DNA of 34,875 bases from Chitinophagaceae bacterium (lineage in GTDB: Bacteria > Bacteroidota > Bacteroidia > Chitinophagales > Chitinophagaceae). Shown one piece after another: positions 17,305 to 23,909 of this stretch. The stretch spans positions 1-34,875 of the forward strand of contig JAHEZD010000068.1 of assembly GCA_023251255.1 (NCBI GenBank), read 5' to 3'. The position numbers and the translations under genes were made by a program. Within the stretch, counting starts at the first letter, position 1. Every line of letters begins with the position of its first letter. Under the pieces are notes generated by a model. The model searched no databases, was not told the origin of the DNA, and was given only the letters and a program-made list of their open reading frames with translations.

Positions 17305-17632
17305 AATAGTTAATTTAAATGATAAGGAGATAGCTACTCTTCTGGCTTTTCGCTTCCGCCCCGTTTATTTGAATGGTTTCCGGTTTCCATCTATCAAAAG
17401 CTTTTGCATCACAAAGGTGATTGGTAGCACCCTGCCGGATAAGCGCATAAATGACTGTTTTGCAAAACAGGTATTTGTAACTGGTTCTGATGGATATGCA
17501 GGTATTAATACCTGTTCCAGTTGGTGGTGAGGTGGTATTGGGGAAGGAGAAGGAGGGGACGTGGGTAGCAGGCTTTGGAGATGGTGCTTGGTGGCTATGA
17601 ATAGGATTACCACTTACTGTTAGTGATAGGCT

Positions 17633-17676
17633 GGTACTAGGATGGCAGGTAGTTGATACTAGGTTGGTAGGTGGTG
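17633..17676. repeat. Two 22-bp direct repeats
   Basis: Two adjacent 22-bp units share the pattern G-R-TACTAGG-W-TGG-Y-AGGT-R-GT (17633-17654 and 17655-17676). They sit 3 bp before the 11-bp array, and 22 is twice 11, so the two arrays may share an origin or keep the same helical face. Confidence 0.75.
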
Positions 17677-17679
17677 CAT

Positions 17680-17734
17680 CTCTATAACGTCCCTATAAGG
17701 TCACTGTAAGGTCTCTATAAGGTTTCTGTAACTG
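17680..17734. repeat. Five 11-bp direct repeats
   Basis: Units, each starting 11 bp after the last from 17680: CTCTATAACGT, then CCCTATAAGGT, then CACTGTAAGGT, then CTCTATAAGGT, then TTCTGTAACTG. The shared core is CTRTAA. Direct repeats one helical turn apart are a known layout for response-regulator boxes of the OmpR/PhoB type, but no regulator is linked here. The array lies upstream of the 226-aa gene and just past the stop of the next - strand gene. Confidence 0.8.
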
Positions 17735-17781
17735 GTAAATATTTAGACAGCCTGAGGATTGGGCATTGCTGAATGTGCATC

Positions 17782-19431
17782 CTACCGGATAATCACCACC
17801 GTACCCTTCAGGTTCTGCTGTTCCGCACTGCCCATCCTTCTATAATGGCAGTTCCATACATAGGTACCTGTTTCTGCATCTGTACCTTGAACTTTTCCGT
17901 CCCAGCCATTGGTGGCGGTGCTGGTTTCAAATACCTTCTGGCCCCAGCGGTTGAACACTTGTAAGTGGTACTCGGCAAACAATAGGTCGGTAAGTACCCT
18001 GAAGGTTTCGTTCCTGCCGTTCTGGTTGGGGGTGAAGGCAGTGGGGAAATAAACGGCACAATTGCCTGAAGTAATGGTGGTTTGGGCGCTATAACTGTTG
18101 CACTTGTCTGTCACGGTTACGGAGTAGGGCCCCGGTTGCCTAACGGTATAGGTGCGGTCGGTGGAACCGTTTTGCCAGCTATAGCTTAGGTACGGGCCGG
18201 GGTCCAGTACCAGCGTATCTCCTTGGCATATATGCTGCGCTATCAATTGGGGTGCTGGGGAGGGTTGGGCAATGCTGAGTGTGATGGTCCTGGTACTGTC
18301 GCATCCATTGGTGGCGGTATAATGTTGCTGGTAAGTACCTGCGGCTGAATACCCTTGGTAAGTGCTGCCGGGGCAGATGGCTGTGTCCAGTGTTGAAACG
18401 GCAGGGGCCTGGATCATCAGTTGCTGGGTGGCGATGGCACTGGAAGCACAGGGACCACCCGTGATGTTAAGGGTGACCGTTTTGGTGCCGGGCACATTCC
18501 AGGCAACGGTATAGGGCCCCCGGCCCGTTCCTGTGATTGGGCTGCCACCATCCCAGTCCCAATTGAAATTGTACTGGGTAGCGGTGGATGGGATATTGCC
18601 GGTATAGTTTACGGTAACAGTGGATGCGATGCAGGTGGAAGGGGTGGAGAGGGAGAAGTCGGCCGTATTGGGCACGGCTGCTACTAGCTGGATGTTCTGG
18701 TACACGGCAGATACATCGGTTTGGGTGGAATAGTAATTGGCAAATGACAGGTAGGCAAAATTGGCCTGGCCATCTTCACAGGCAAAGCCCACAGGGTCAT
18801 CACGGAAAATATGCACGGGCTTGCCCGCAGTACTTGTATAGAAATTGCTATTGTCGTTATAGGTGGTGAACAGTTGGTCGTTCACATAGATATCGATGTT
18901 TTTGGTGGCATCGTTCCTGGTAATGGTGAGCAGGTAGTAGGTACTGTTATTGAAAAAGGGGCACACACCAAAATTACCGTTGGGATAGAAGTTGAAGCAG
19001 CGCTGGTCCGCAGGGGGCGGGGTGCCATAATTGGTGAAATAGATGCCATTGTCTTCCACGCCATTGGAGAAGTCAATGAGCCGGGTATAGTACTGGTTGA
19101 AATTGACCACTTTAAGGTAGATCTGTACGGTATATGTTTTGCTGATGGTACCGCTGGTGTTGGCATACTTGAGGCCCCAGTTGAGGTTGTTGTGGTAAAC
19201 GGTCCTGTTGGGATTGAAAGGCAGTACGTCCTGCACAAAACTGCCTGCTGTTGCTGCCGTGCTGCTTTGGCATAGCTGGTTCAGGCCCTTGGTAGGCACG
19301 AGGTCTTCTGCACAGTCTGCCTCGGTGGTAGACAGGGTATGGTTGAACCGGTAAGTATGGCGTACCTGCGCGGTAAGGGTGCTGCCAATGATGAGCAACA
19401 GTACGAGCAGTATGGTTTTGTGGGTGGGCAT
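17782..19431 (-). CDS. Secreted LamG/PKD protein with gliding-motility C-terminal domain (type B T9SS cargo)
   Basis: This is a 549-residue predicted surface or secreted protein. I chose the start at 19431 (MPTHKTILLVLLLIIGSTLTAQ region) because it gives a perfect signal peptide. The frame stays open 23 codons further up, but that part is a fragment of an intergenic repeat read as RRGNEGEVLP. A LamG-like jelly-roll lies at about 25-245 (VQIYLKVVNFNQYYTRLIDF, DIYVNDQLF), a PKD-like domain at 255-345 (NFNWDWDGG), a short Cys repeat resembling those of the 749-aa protein (ICPGSTYQGYS...NGCDSTRTITL), another Ig-like segment, and CHU_C in the last 95 residues (YFPTAFTPNQNGRNE, FNRWGQKVFE, WDGKVQG, ending VVIIR). 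Its C-terminal domain differs clearly from the two + strand adhesins, and no PorP/SprF gene is adjacent. Confidence 0.9.
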   Translation of the reverse strand: MPTHKTILLVLLLIIGSTLTAQVRHTYRFNHTLSTTEADCAEDLVPTKGLNQLCQSSTAATAGSFVQDVLPFNPNRTVYHNNLNWGLKYANTSGTISKTYTVQIYLKVVNFNQYYTRLIDFSNGVEDNGIYFTNYGTPPPADQRCFNFYPNGNFGVCPFFNNSTYYLLTITRNDATKNIDIYVNDQLFTTYNDNSNFYTSTAGKPVHIFRDDPVGFACEDGQANFAYLSFANYYSTQTDVSAVYQNIQLVAAVPNTADFSLSTPSTCIASTVTVNYTGNIPSTATQYNFNWDWDGGSPITGTGRGPYTVAWNVPGTKTVTLNITGGPCASSAIATQQLMIQAPAVSTLDTAICPGSTYQGYSAAGTYQQHYTATNGCDSTRTITLSIAQPSPAPQLIAQHICQGDTLVLDPGPYLSYSWQNGSTDRTYTVRQPGPYSVTVTDKCNSYSAQTTITSGNCAVYFPTAFTPNQNGRNETFRVLTDLLFAEYHLQVFNRWGQKVFETSTATNGWDGKVQGTDAETGTYVWNCHYRRMGSAEQQNLKGTVVIIR

Positions 19432-19442
19432 GTGGAGCGAAG

Positions 19443-19496
19443 GTAAGACCTCTCCCTCATTCCCTCTTCTGAAGGAGAAGGAGGCCAGGCGATAGG
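19443..19496. repeat. Fragment of the structured repeat family (tail part)
   Basis: The stretch reading CCTCTCCCTCATTCCCTC...GAAGGAGAAGGAGGCCAGGC is the reverse complement of the tail of repeats I-III (GCCTGGCCTCCTTCTCC...GAGGGTGAGG). It lies directly upstream of the signal-peptide start of the type B secreted protein and would be in its 5' leader. Confidence 0.65.
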
Positions 19497-19549
19497 GCAA
19501 TGATGAACAGGGGAACTAACATTTCATTTTACTGTTTTCAATCAGCAGG

Positions 19550-19557
19550 CCCCCCCC
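19550..19557. repeat. C8 tract upstream of the type B secreted protein
   Basis: Eight C bases (G8 on the coding strand of the gene) lie 119 bp before the start codon at 19431. In this position a length change could alter promoter spacing. A similar C8 tract lies inside the first adhesin gene. Confidence 0.55.
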
Positions 19558-19571
19558 ATCCTCCAGCGCAA

Positions 19572-19634
19572 CAAAGAAGGCCGTCAGCCGATAATTATCG
19601 GCTGCGACGCAGGAAGCAATCTCGGCCTTCTTTG
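19572..19634 (-). terminator. Compound hairpin, probable terminator of the endonuclease gene
   Basis: The outer 12-bp perfect stem is CAAAGAAGGCCG (19572-19583) with its complement at 19623-19634. Inside it sits a perfect 20-bp palindrome, CAGCCGATAATTATCGGCTG (19585-19604), followed by 16 bases of loop. The inner palindrome matches the beta module seen in other repeats here, so it looks inserted into the loop of an older terminator. It lies 84 nt beyond the endonuclease stop. Confidence 0.65.
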
Positions 19635-19717
19635 AGGGAGTGAGCACCTCGCAATAAAGATTCAGTTTCATTCCCCAATCGTTTTTCAAATATCACCTGT
19701 CTTTATCATTCGTTTTC

Positions 19718-21046
19718 TTACAGTGCATCTACCTTCGCCTTCAAGTAACCCTTGATCAGTACCGATACATTCTTCATCAGGTCATACCCCACATTGGCCT
19801 CAATGGCATTCACACTGGTACGGTACAGTTTCCAGTTGCTGTTCACGCTATTGTCGTTAAGCACATCCACTGCAATGATGCGGGTGGCCGTGTCTATCCT
19901 CGAAAGGTCATTGCTTCCATTGGATAGCAGTACCACCACTTTGTACACATGGGCTGGTACGGCAATCAGCCCGTTCTTGATGGTGGTGGCATAGCCATTG
20001 CTGCCTGTTCCGCCGGAGCCATAGGAGCCCATGATGATATAGGCTTCCTTGCCCGTGTTTACCTGTGCCCTTATATAGTCCTCCATATTGCCCCAGGTCT
20101 GCTGGTTTAAGTAAGGCGCCTGCGGTATCATATTGCTCATGAGGAAGGTGGAGGAGTTGGCGGTATAGGTCAGGGTCCTGTCTGCACTGGGGCAGTTATG
20201 CCCCCTGTCAAAACCACTGTTCTGGTAACTGGTACTGCCGGCCCTGTACCATCCTGTTGGCAGGGAGGAATCCTGGCGGAAGGTATTGGTCCTGTCCGTT
20301 GTATCAAGGTCGCCCGTGTACACATGCCAGCTTACCCAATTGGGGGTGGCATGGTCGCGGTGGTAGCTCATGGCATAGTAGAGCTTGTCCATATAGTAGT
20401 TCGTGGTACTGTCCACCACATGCAGCGCATTGGTAGGGTTGCCCAATAAGAGGTTGTCATTGTCCGTACCCTCATCAAAGGGCGTGATTACCACATCGTC
20501 AATATTGAGGCGGTTGCTGCCGCCACTCAGCTTCTTGATCCTGAACCTGATATTGGCAGCAGTCTTCAGGGTATAGCTCACGGTTTGCAGGCTGGTACTG
20601 TTGGAAGTGATGGTATCACCAAAAGGGGTATAGGTACTGCTGTCGGTGGATAGTTGCAGTTGCCAGGTGCTGTTGCCATCGGTTCCATATACGGCATGTT
20701 TGATGCTGATGGTGGCAGTGCCACTTACATTGAAGTTCATGGCAATGCTGCCCGTGTTCTGTATGCGTGTGGACTTGGCACCGTTCTTCCGGTCATTGGC
20801 CAAGGAGCCAAGCAGGGCATCATCAAAATACCAGGAACCTGAGCCTAGGGTTACATTGGCAGCGGCGTAGGAGCCCTTGGTACCCGTTTCGAAATCCTCG
20901 GTCAGGGTAGTGGTCATCAGGGGCATGTCCACCATGGCACCCATGGCGGCAGTGGAAGCTGGTTCCTTTTTGTCAATCTGTTTTTTGCAGGAAGCAAGAA
21001 GTACAAAGCAGCATAGCAGCGTAGATAGTACGTAATGTTGTTTCAT
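19718..21046 (-). CDS. Lipoprotein DNA/RNA non-specific endonuclease (NUC/EndA family)
   Basis: This is a predicted exported nuclease that cuts DNA or RNA without sequence specificity using a Mg-dependent beta-beta-alpha-metal centre. Residues 1-20 are a lipoprotein signal (LLCCFVLLASC, lipid Cys20). Residues about 45-195 form a beta-sandwich domain (LTEDFETGTKGSYAAANVTLGSGSWYFDDALLGS...RLNIDDVVITPF) typical of Bacteroidota carbohydrate- or surface-binding modules. Residues about 200-442 are the nuclease: MSYHRDHATPNWVSWHV, the catalytic DRGH motif in SGFDRGHNCPSADRT, SNMIPQAPYLNQQTWGNMEDYIR (metal-binding Asn and supporting Glu), and the YIIMGSYG and VPAHVYKVVV strands. All expected active-site residues are present. 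Likely roles are nucleic-acid scavenging or defence, with the enzyme on the envelope surface or in the periplasm. Confidence 0.92.
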   Translation of the reverse strand: MKQHYVLSTLLCCFVLLASCKKQIDKKEPASTAAMGAMVDMPLMTTTLTEDFETGTKGSYAAANVTLGSGSWYFDDALLGSLANDRKNGAKSTRIQNTGSIAMNFNVSGTATISIKHAVYGTDGNSTWQLQLSTDSSTYTPFGDTITSNSTSLQTVSYTLKTAANIRFRIKKLSGGSNRLNIDDVVITPFDEGTDNDNLLLGNPTNALHVVDSTTNYYMDKLYYAMSYHRDHATPNWVSWHVYTGDLDTTDRTNTFRQDSSLPTGWYRAGSTSYQNSGFDRGHNCPSADRTLTYTANSSTFLMSNMIPQAPYLNQQTWGNMEDYIRAQVNTGKEAYIIMGSYGSGGTGSNGYATTIKNGLIAVPAHVYKVVVLLSNGSNDLSRIDTATRIIAVDVLNDNSVNSNWKLYRTSVNAIEANVGYDLMKNVSVLIKGYLKAKVDAL

Positions 21047-21142
21047 TGCGGTGTTTTTTGGTTAGCAAGCAGGATAGCTTGGAACAAAATAGGCAACACT
21101 GGATGGATGGCCAACCCCGAAAGGACAAAAGGGAGGAGGGGG

Positions 21143-21174
21143 GTAATTGGTTTATTGGTTAACTGGTTAATTGG
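21143..21174. repeat. Four 8-bp tandem repeats
   Basis: The units are TAATTGGT, TTATTGGT, TAACTGGT, TAATTGGT, with TTGGT/CTGGT in exact 8-bp phase. They begin 97 bp upstream of the endonuclease start. Confidence 0.8.
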
Positions 21175-21195
21175 TGATTGAGGAGGAGAAAGGAG

Positions 21196-21251
21196 GCGAG
21201 AGGCCAAAGGCAGAGGGTATAAGGCATAAGGCGAAAGGTATAGGGCATAAG
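21196..21251. repeat. Eight degenerate 7-bp tandem repeats
   Basis: In strict 7-bp phase the units read GCGAGAG, GCCAAAG, GCAGAGG, GTATAAG, GCATAAG, GCGAAAG, GTATAGG, GCATAAG. The consensus is GYNWARG. The array follows the 8-bp array by 21 bp; the two arrays have different periods and sequences. Confidence 0.75.
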
Positions 21252-21653
21252 GTGGAACGCAATGGAGCGGCTGCGGAACCACTATAGGCTATATACGCCC
21301 TACTAACTACTGCCTGCTCCCTTCTATGCACACGGGACATACATGGGAGAAGGACTGTGCCGTCCTTTCTTTCATCCGATAGTCAATAGGTTCTTTCATG
21401 GTGTTTTACCGAACAAGACACGAAGGAGAAGCGAAGAATAGGTGACGGGAAAAGGGTACTATCGGCTGCATATCCGGCTGACGGAACACGAATGGGCAAT
21501 AAAATATATTTTCAACCTTTGTATCTTCGATCGGCTTCCGTTCCATGCTGAACGTTTTTCCAATGTCCTGCCGAACACAAAGCCCTAACATTATAACCAA
21601 TAAAGAAGGCCAGAAAACCCGCTCAACAAGGGCACTGGCTAATTTTTAGACCT

Positions 21654-22760
21654 ATGATCCATTTAAAAAAAGAGCTTTGGGAGCAACTGTTCAATTCAAT
21701 AGATGAAGGGTTCTGTATTATTGAAATGATTTTCGATGAACAAAAAAAGCCAATTGACTACCGCTTTTTGGTGATCAATGCTTCATTTGAAAAACAAACC
21801 GGACTTGTTGATGCAGTAGGTAAGCGTATGCGTGAATTTGCTCCGGAGCATGAAGAGCATTGGTTCGAGATATACGGAAGGATTGCATTGACGGGAGAAT
21901 CTATTCGCTTTGAAAATCGTGCCGAACAATTGCACCGCTGGTATGATGTCAACGCTTTCCGCTTTGGGGAACCAAAGGATTTCCAGGTGGCAATTCTCTT
22001 CAACGATATTACCGAACGCAAACAGGCAGAAGAGACCATCAAGTTGATGAATGAAGAATTGGCAAACAACCTGCTCCAGATCCAATCTATCAATCAGGAG
22101 CTGGAATCGTTCTCCTATTCAGTTTCCCATGACTTACGTGCACCCCTTAGAGCAATAAATGGTTATGCACAAATATTGGTGGAAGACTTTTCGGGAAATT
22201 TGGATCCCGAAGCTAAAAGGTACATTGAAACCATTTCTACAAATGCACAAAAAATGGGGAACCTAATAGATGACCTGTTGACTTTTTCCCGCCTTGGAAG
22301 AAAAGAGACTGAAAGGAATTATGTGGATGCCCAAAATATGGTACAGGACATTGTCAATGACATCTGCAACCAATATTCAATCGAAAAGTCAATTTTTGCC
22401 ATTGGCAATTTATTGCCCGGGCATGGTGATAATGCGCTTCTAAAACAAGTTTGGATTAATTTAATTTCAAACGCCTACAAATATTCACAGAAAAATGCTT
22501 CTCCCTTAATAGAAATAGGCTCCTCCAAAAACAATAACGAAATAACCTATTATGTAAAGGACAACGGAGTGGGCTTCGATATGAAGTATTACAATAAACT
22601 GTTTGGCGTTTTCCAGCGTTTGCACAGCGAAAATGAATTTGAGGGAACAGGTATTGGACTTGCCATAGTGCAAAGGATCGTAACAAGGCACGGAGGTAGG
22701 GTTTGGGCCGAAGCAAAGTTAAATGAAGGCGCTACTTTTTATTTCACCATTCCAGCTTAG
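21654..22760 (+). CDS. PAS domain sensor histidine kinase
   Basis: This is a cytoplasmic two-component sensor kinase; no membrane segment or signal peptide is seen. Residues about 8-125 form a PAS domain (LWEQLFNSIDEGFCIIEMIFDE...YRFLVINASFEKQTGL, ending VAILFNDITERKQAEE). A short coiled-coil lies at 120-150. The HisKA dimerisation domain has the H box SYSVSHDLRAPLRAINGYAQ, with the phospho-acceptor His159. The ATPase domain shows the N box (WINLISNAYKYS), the G1 box (VKDNGVGFD), an F box (LFGVFQRLH) and the G2 box (GTGIGLAIVQRI), ending YFTIPA. The domain order and HisKA type resemble light- or redox-sensing bacteriophytochrome-like kinases, but this protein lacks a GAF domain. No response-regulator gene is adjacent, so the partner is unknown. 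Confidence 0.93.
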   Translation: MIHLKKELWEQLFNSIDEGFCIIEMIFDEQKKPIDYRFLVINASFEKQTGLVDAVGKRMREFAPEHEEHWFEIYGRIALTGESIRFENRAEQLHRWYDVNAFRFGEPKDFQVAILFNDITERKQAEETIKLMNEELANNLLQIQSINQELESFSYSVSHDLRAPLRAINGYAQILVEDFSGNLDPEAKRYIETISTNAQKMGNLIDDLLTFSRLGRKETERNYVDAQNMVQDIVNDICNQYSIEKSIFAIGNLLPGHGDNALLKQVWINLISNAYKYSQKNASPLIEIGSSKNNNEITYYVKDNGVGFDMKYYNKLFGVFQRLHSENEFEGTGIGLAIVQRIVTRHGGRVWAEAKLNEGATFYFTIPA

Positions 22761-22786
22761 GTAGTGACCCTGTTTGGAAAGTAAGT

Positions 22787-22984
22787 GTCAAGCTGAGTAA
22801 CCAATGTTTGCAGAGCAAACAAGCATATTATGATGACAGTTAACCACCAAGACTCAAAGGCACTAAGTTAAAAAAACTTCGTTTTTTTCCTTTGTGTCCC
22901 TGCCTGACTGCAAAGGTAGGCTCACCATGGCATTGCACAACCCCGATAAGAAATCGGAGCAGGTTCCATTGTAACAAATGTATT
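22787..22984 (-). repeat. ACAAAG hairpin element, copy A (reverse orientation)
   Basis: The element begins with GAGTAACCAATGTTTGC and a GTTTGC...GCAAAC stem, then AACCACCAAGACTCAAAGG, then a hairpin of AAAAAAAC-TTC-GTTTTTTT, then CCTTTGTGTC. The return arm is interrupted by an alpha module (22899-22920) and a beta module (22943-22957). It lies just beyond the kinase stop and may end its transcript. The rest of the gene-free stretch to 23050 shows nothing I recognise. Confidence 0.7.
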
Positions 22985-23052
22985 GGCAAAAGCTGGGCAG
23001 ACAGACGCCGTGCCGCATCATGTGTAAACTGTCTTGTCCTGAAATAGGCTGA

Positions 23053-23081
23053 TGCTACATCAACCTAAAATGGATGTAGCA
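23053..23081 (-). terminator. Hairpin after the mini-cytochrome gene
   Basis: A perfect 9-bp stem, TGCTACATC (23053-23061) with its complement at 23073-23081, and an 11-nt loop. It lies 6 nt beyond the stop codon of the - strand gene. There is no clear T tract, so it could be a weak terminator or a 3' stabiliser. Confidence 0.5.
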
Positions 23082-23086
23082 CCCAA

Positions 23087-23446
23087 TCATTTCTCCCTCA
23101 AACCATCCACCTTCCACTGTTCAAAAACATGGATCAAGGAATCGGATAAGCGTGGTGCCTTTTGTGGCATGAAGCCATGCTGTTGGGGCTGGAGCTTGAT
23201 GCGGCGGATAATGCCATCAATGTTTTCCTTGGCACTGGTATAGTTGTCATAGGAAACCTCCTCACCAGTGGATAAATGGCAGGGGCCGCATTTGGTGATG
23301 ATGAGGAATTTGATAGGCGCTTCGTAAGTGATGATGGGAGGCTGGACGGCGGTGACAGTTTTGGTGCCTTGTTCTTTCCTAGCAGTTGAGCAGGAAAGGA
23401 AAGCGCCTAATAATAGGGTAAATGGGGGAACAAGTATTTTCTTCAT
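23087..23446 (-). CDS. Small c-type cytochrome-like lipoprotein
   Basis: This is a predicted 119-residue periplasmic or membrane-anchored haem protein. I chose the start at 23446 because it gives a lipoprotein signal peptide (MKKILVPPFTLLLGAFLSC, lipid Cys19); the frame is open 11 codons further up. One covalent haem motif, Cys53-Gly-Pro-Cys-His57, follows a short Thr/Gln/Pro linker. A later FMP at about residue 90 could give the Met axial ligand. The line SYDNYTSAKENIDGIIRRIKL...MPQ...LSDSLIHVFEQWKVDG resembles cytochrome domains of the type found fused to Bacteroidota membrane proteins or enzymes. It stands alone here, so an electron-carrier role is inferred; a partner enzyme is not visible. 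Confidence 0.8.
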   Translation of the reverse strand: MKKILVPPFTLLLGAFLSCSTARKEQGTKTVTAVQPPIITYEAPIKFLIITKCGPCHLSTGEEVSYDNYTSAKENIDGIIRRIKLQPQQHGFMPQKAPRLSDSLIHVFEQWKVDGLREK

Positions 23447-23564
23447 TTGCGGGATTGTACTGGAGACAGTCTTCGGCAAGACTTCGACAGGCTCCTGTGT
23501 GACATCACTCTTTGTAAGTTTCTGTTACGTAAAATAATCTAGCCTATTTGTTTTCATTCATACC

Positions 23565-23608
23565 CTTGTCGGCAGGCAGGCTGCCAATGACACCCGATAG
23601 TCATCGGG
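23565..23608. repeat. Alpha-beta composite of nested palindromic modules
   Basis: CTTGTCGGCAGGCAGG (alpha-type) is followed by CTGCCAATGACA and then the palindrome CCCGATAGTCATCGGG (beta, 23593-23608). The same order, alpha then 5-20 nt then beta, occurs at 22899-22957, 30911-30951 and 34629-34666. Confidence 0.65.
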
Positions 23609-23624
23609 TTGGTATAAAGTGTTG

Positions 23625-23795
23625 AAAACCATTTGTGAACAAATGATTTTTATACTACCACAAAGACTCAAAGAGCACAAAGGAAAAAACGCAGTTTTTT
23701 AATCTTGGTGTTCTTTGTGTCTTTGTGGTCAACCTATCATCTTCAATGTGCTTGTTTGCAAAGCAAACATTGGTTACTCAGGCTGGCAGCTCAAC
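23625..23795 (+). repeat. ACAAAG hairpin element, copy B (full form)
   Basis: This is the most intact copy. It starts with the short inverted repeat CATTTG-tga-acaaatg, then ATTTTTATACT, then a long imperfect stem. The left arm is ACCACAAAGACTCAAAG and the right arm is CTTTGTGTCTTTGTGGT. The loop carries a second hairpin, AAAAAAC-GCA-GTTTTTT. It ends with GTTTGCAAAGCAAAC and ATTGGTTACTCAGGCTG. No alpha or beta module interrupts it. Confidence 0.8.
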
Positions 23796-23852
23796 TATTT
23801 AAAACGGGTCACTATTATTGTTTGTTTAGCAGTGCTAGCGTACTGCCTATTA

Positions 23853-23885
23853 CATAAGGCTCCGCCAATGAGACGGAGCCTTATG
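23853..23885 (-). terminator. Rho-independent-like terminator after the DUF6607 gene
   Basis: A perfect 12-bp stem, CATAAGGCTCCG (23853-23864) with its complement at 23874-23885, and a 9-nt loop. It lies 24 nt beyond the stop codon of the - strand gene. The run after it on that strand is TAATAGG rather than a T tract. Confidence 0.75.
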
Positions 23886-23909
23886 ATTGTTTGTAATGTT
23901 GTATGATAG

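Larger units (their letters stand above)
17305..17781. other. Gene-free region upstream of the 226-aa gene
   Basis: No gene is supported. A - strand frame at 17365-17613 (82 codons) has low-complexity P/S-rich content and no recognisable domain, so I do not call it. The right part (17633-17734) holds two 22-bp and five 11-bp tandem repeats, listed separately. The region would contain the promoter and 5' leader of the 226-aa gene. Confidence 0.6.
21047..21653. other. Gene-free region between endonuclease and histidine kinase
   Basis: These divergent upstream regions hold no supported gene. The left half contains an 8-bp tandem array (21143-21174) and a 7-bp tandem array (21196-21251), described separately. 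The right half (21260-21653) shows no recognisable structure and would hold the kinase promoter. Confidence 0.6.
23447..23909. other. Gene-free region with repeats
   Basis: No gene is supported. It contains an alpha-beta composite (23565-23608), ACAAAG element copy B (23625-23795) and the terminator hairpin at 23853-23885. The short stretch 23447-23564 should contain the promoter of the mini-cytochrome gene; I see no clear promoter motif. Confidence 0.6.

Noticed and set aside
17365-17613. 82-codon - strand frame upstream of the 226-aa gene
   Set aside because: Low-complexity Pro/Ser content, no domain, no signal peptide, and no conserved-looking start region.
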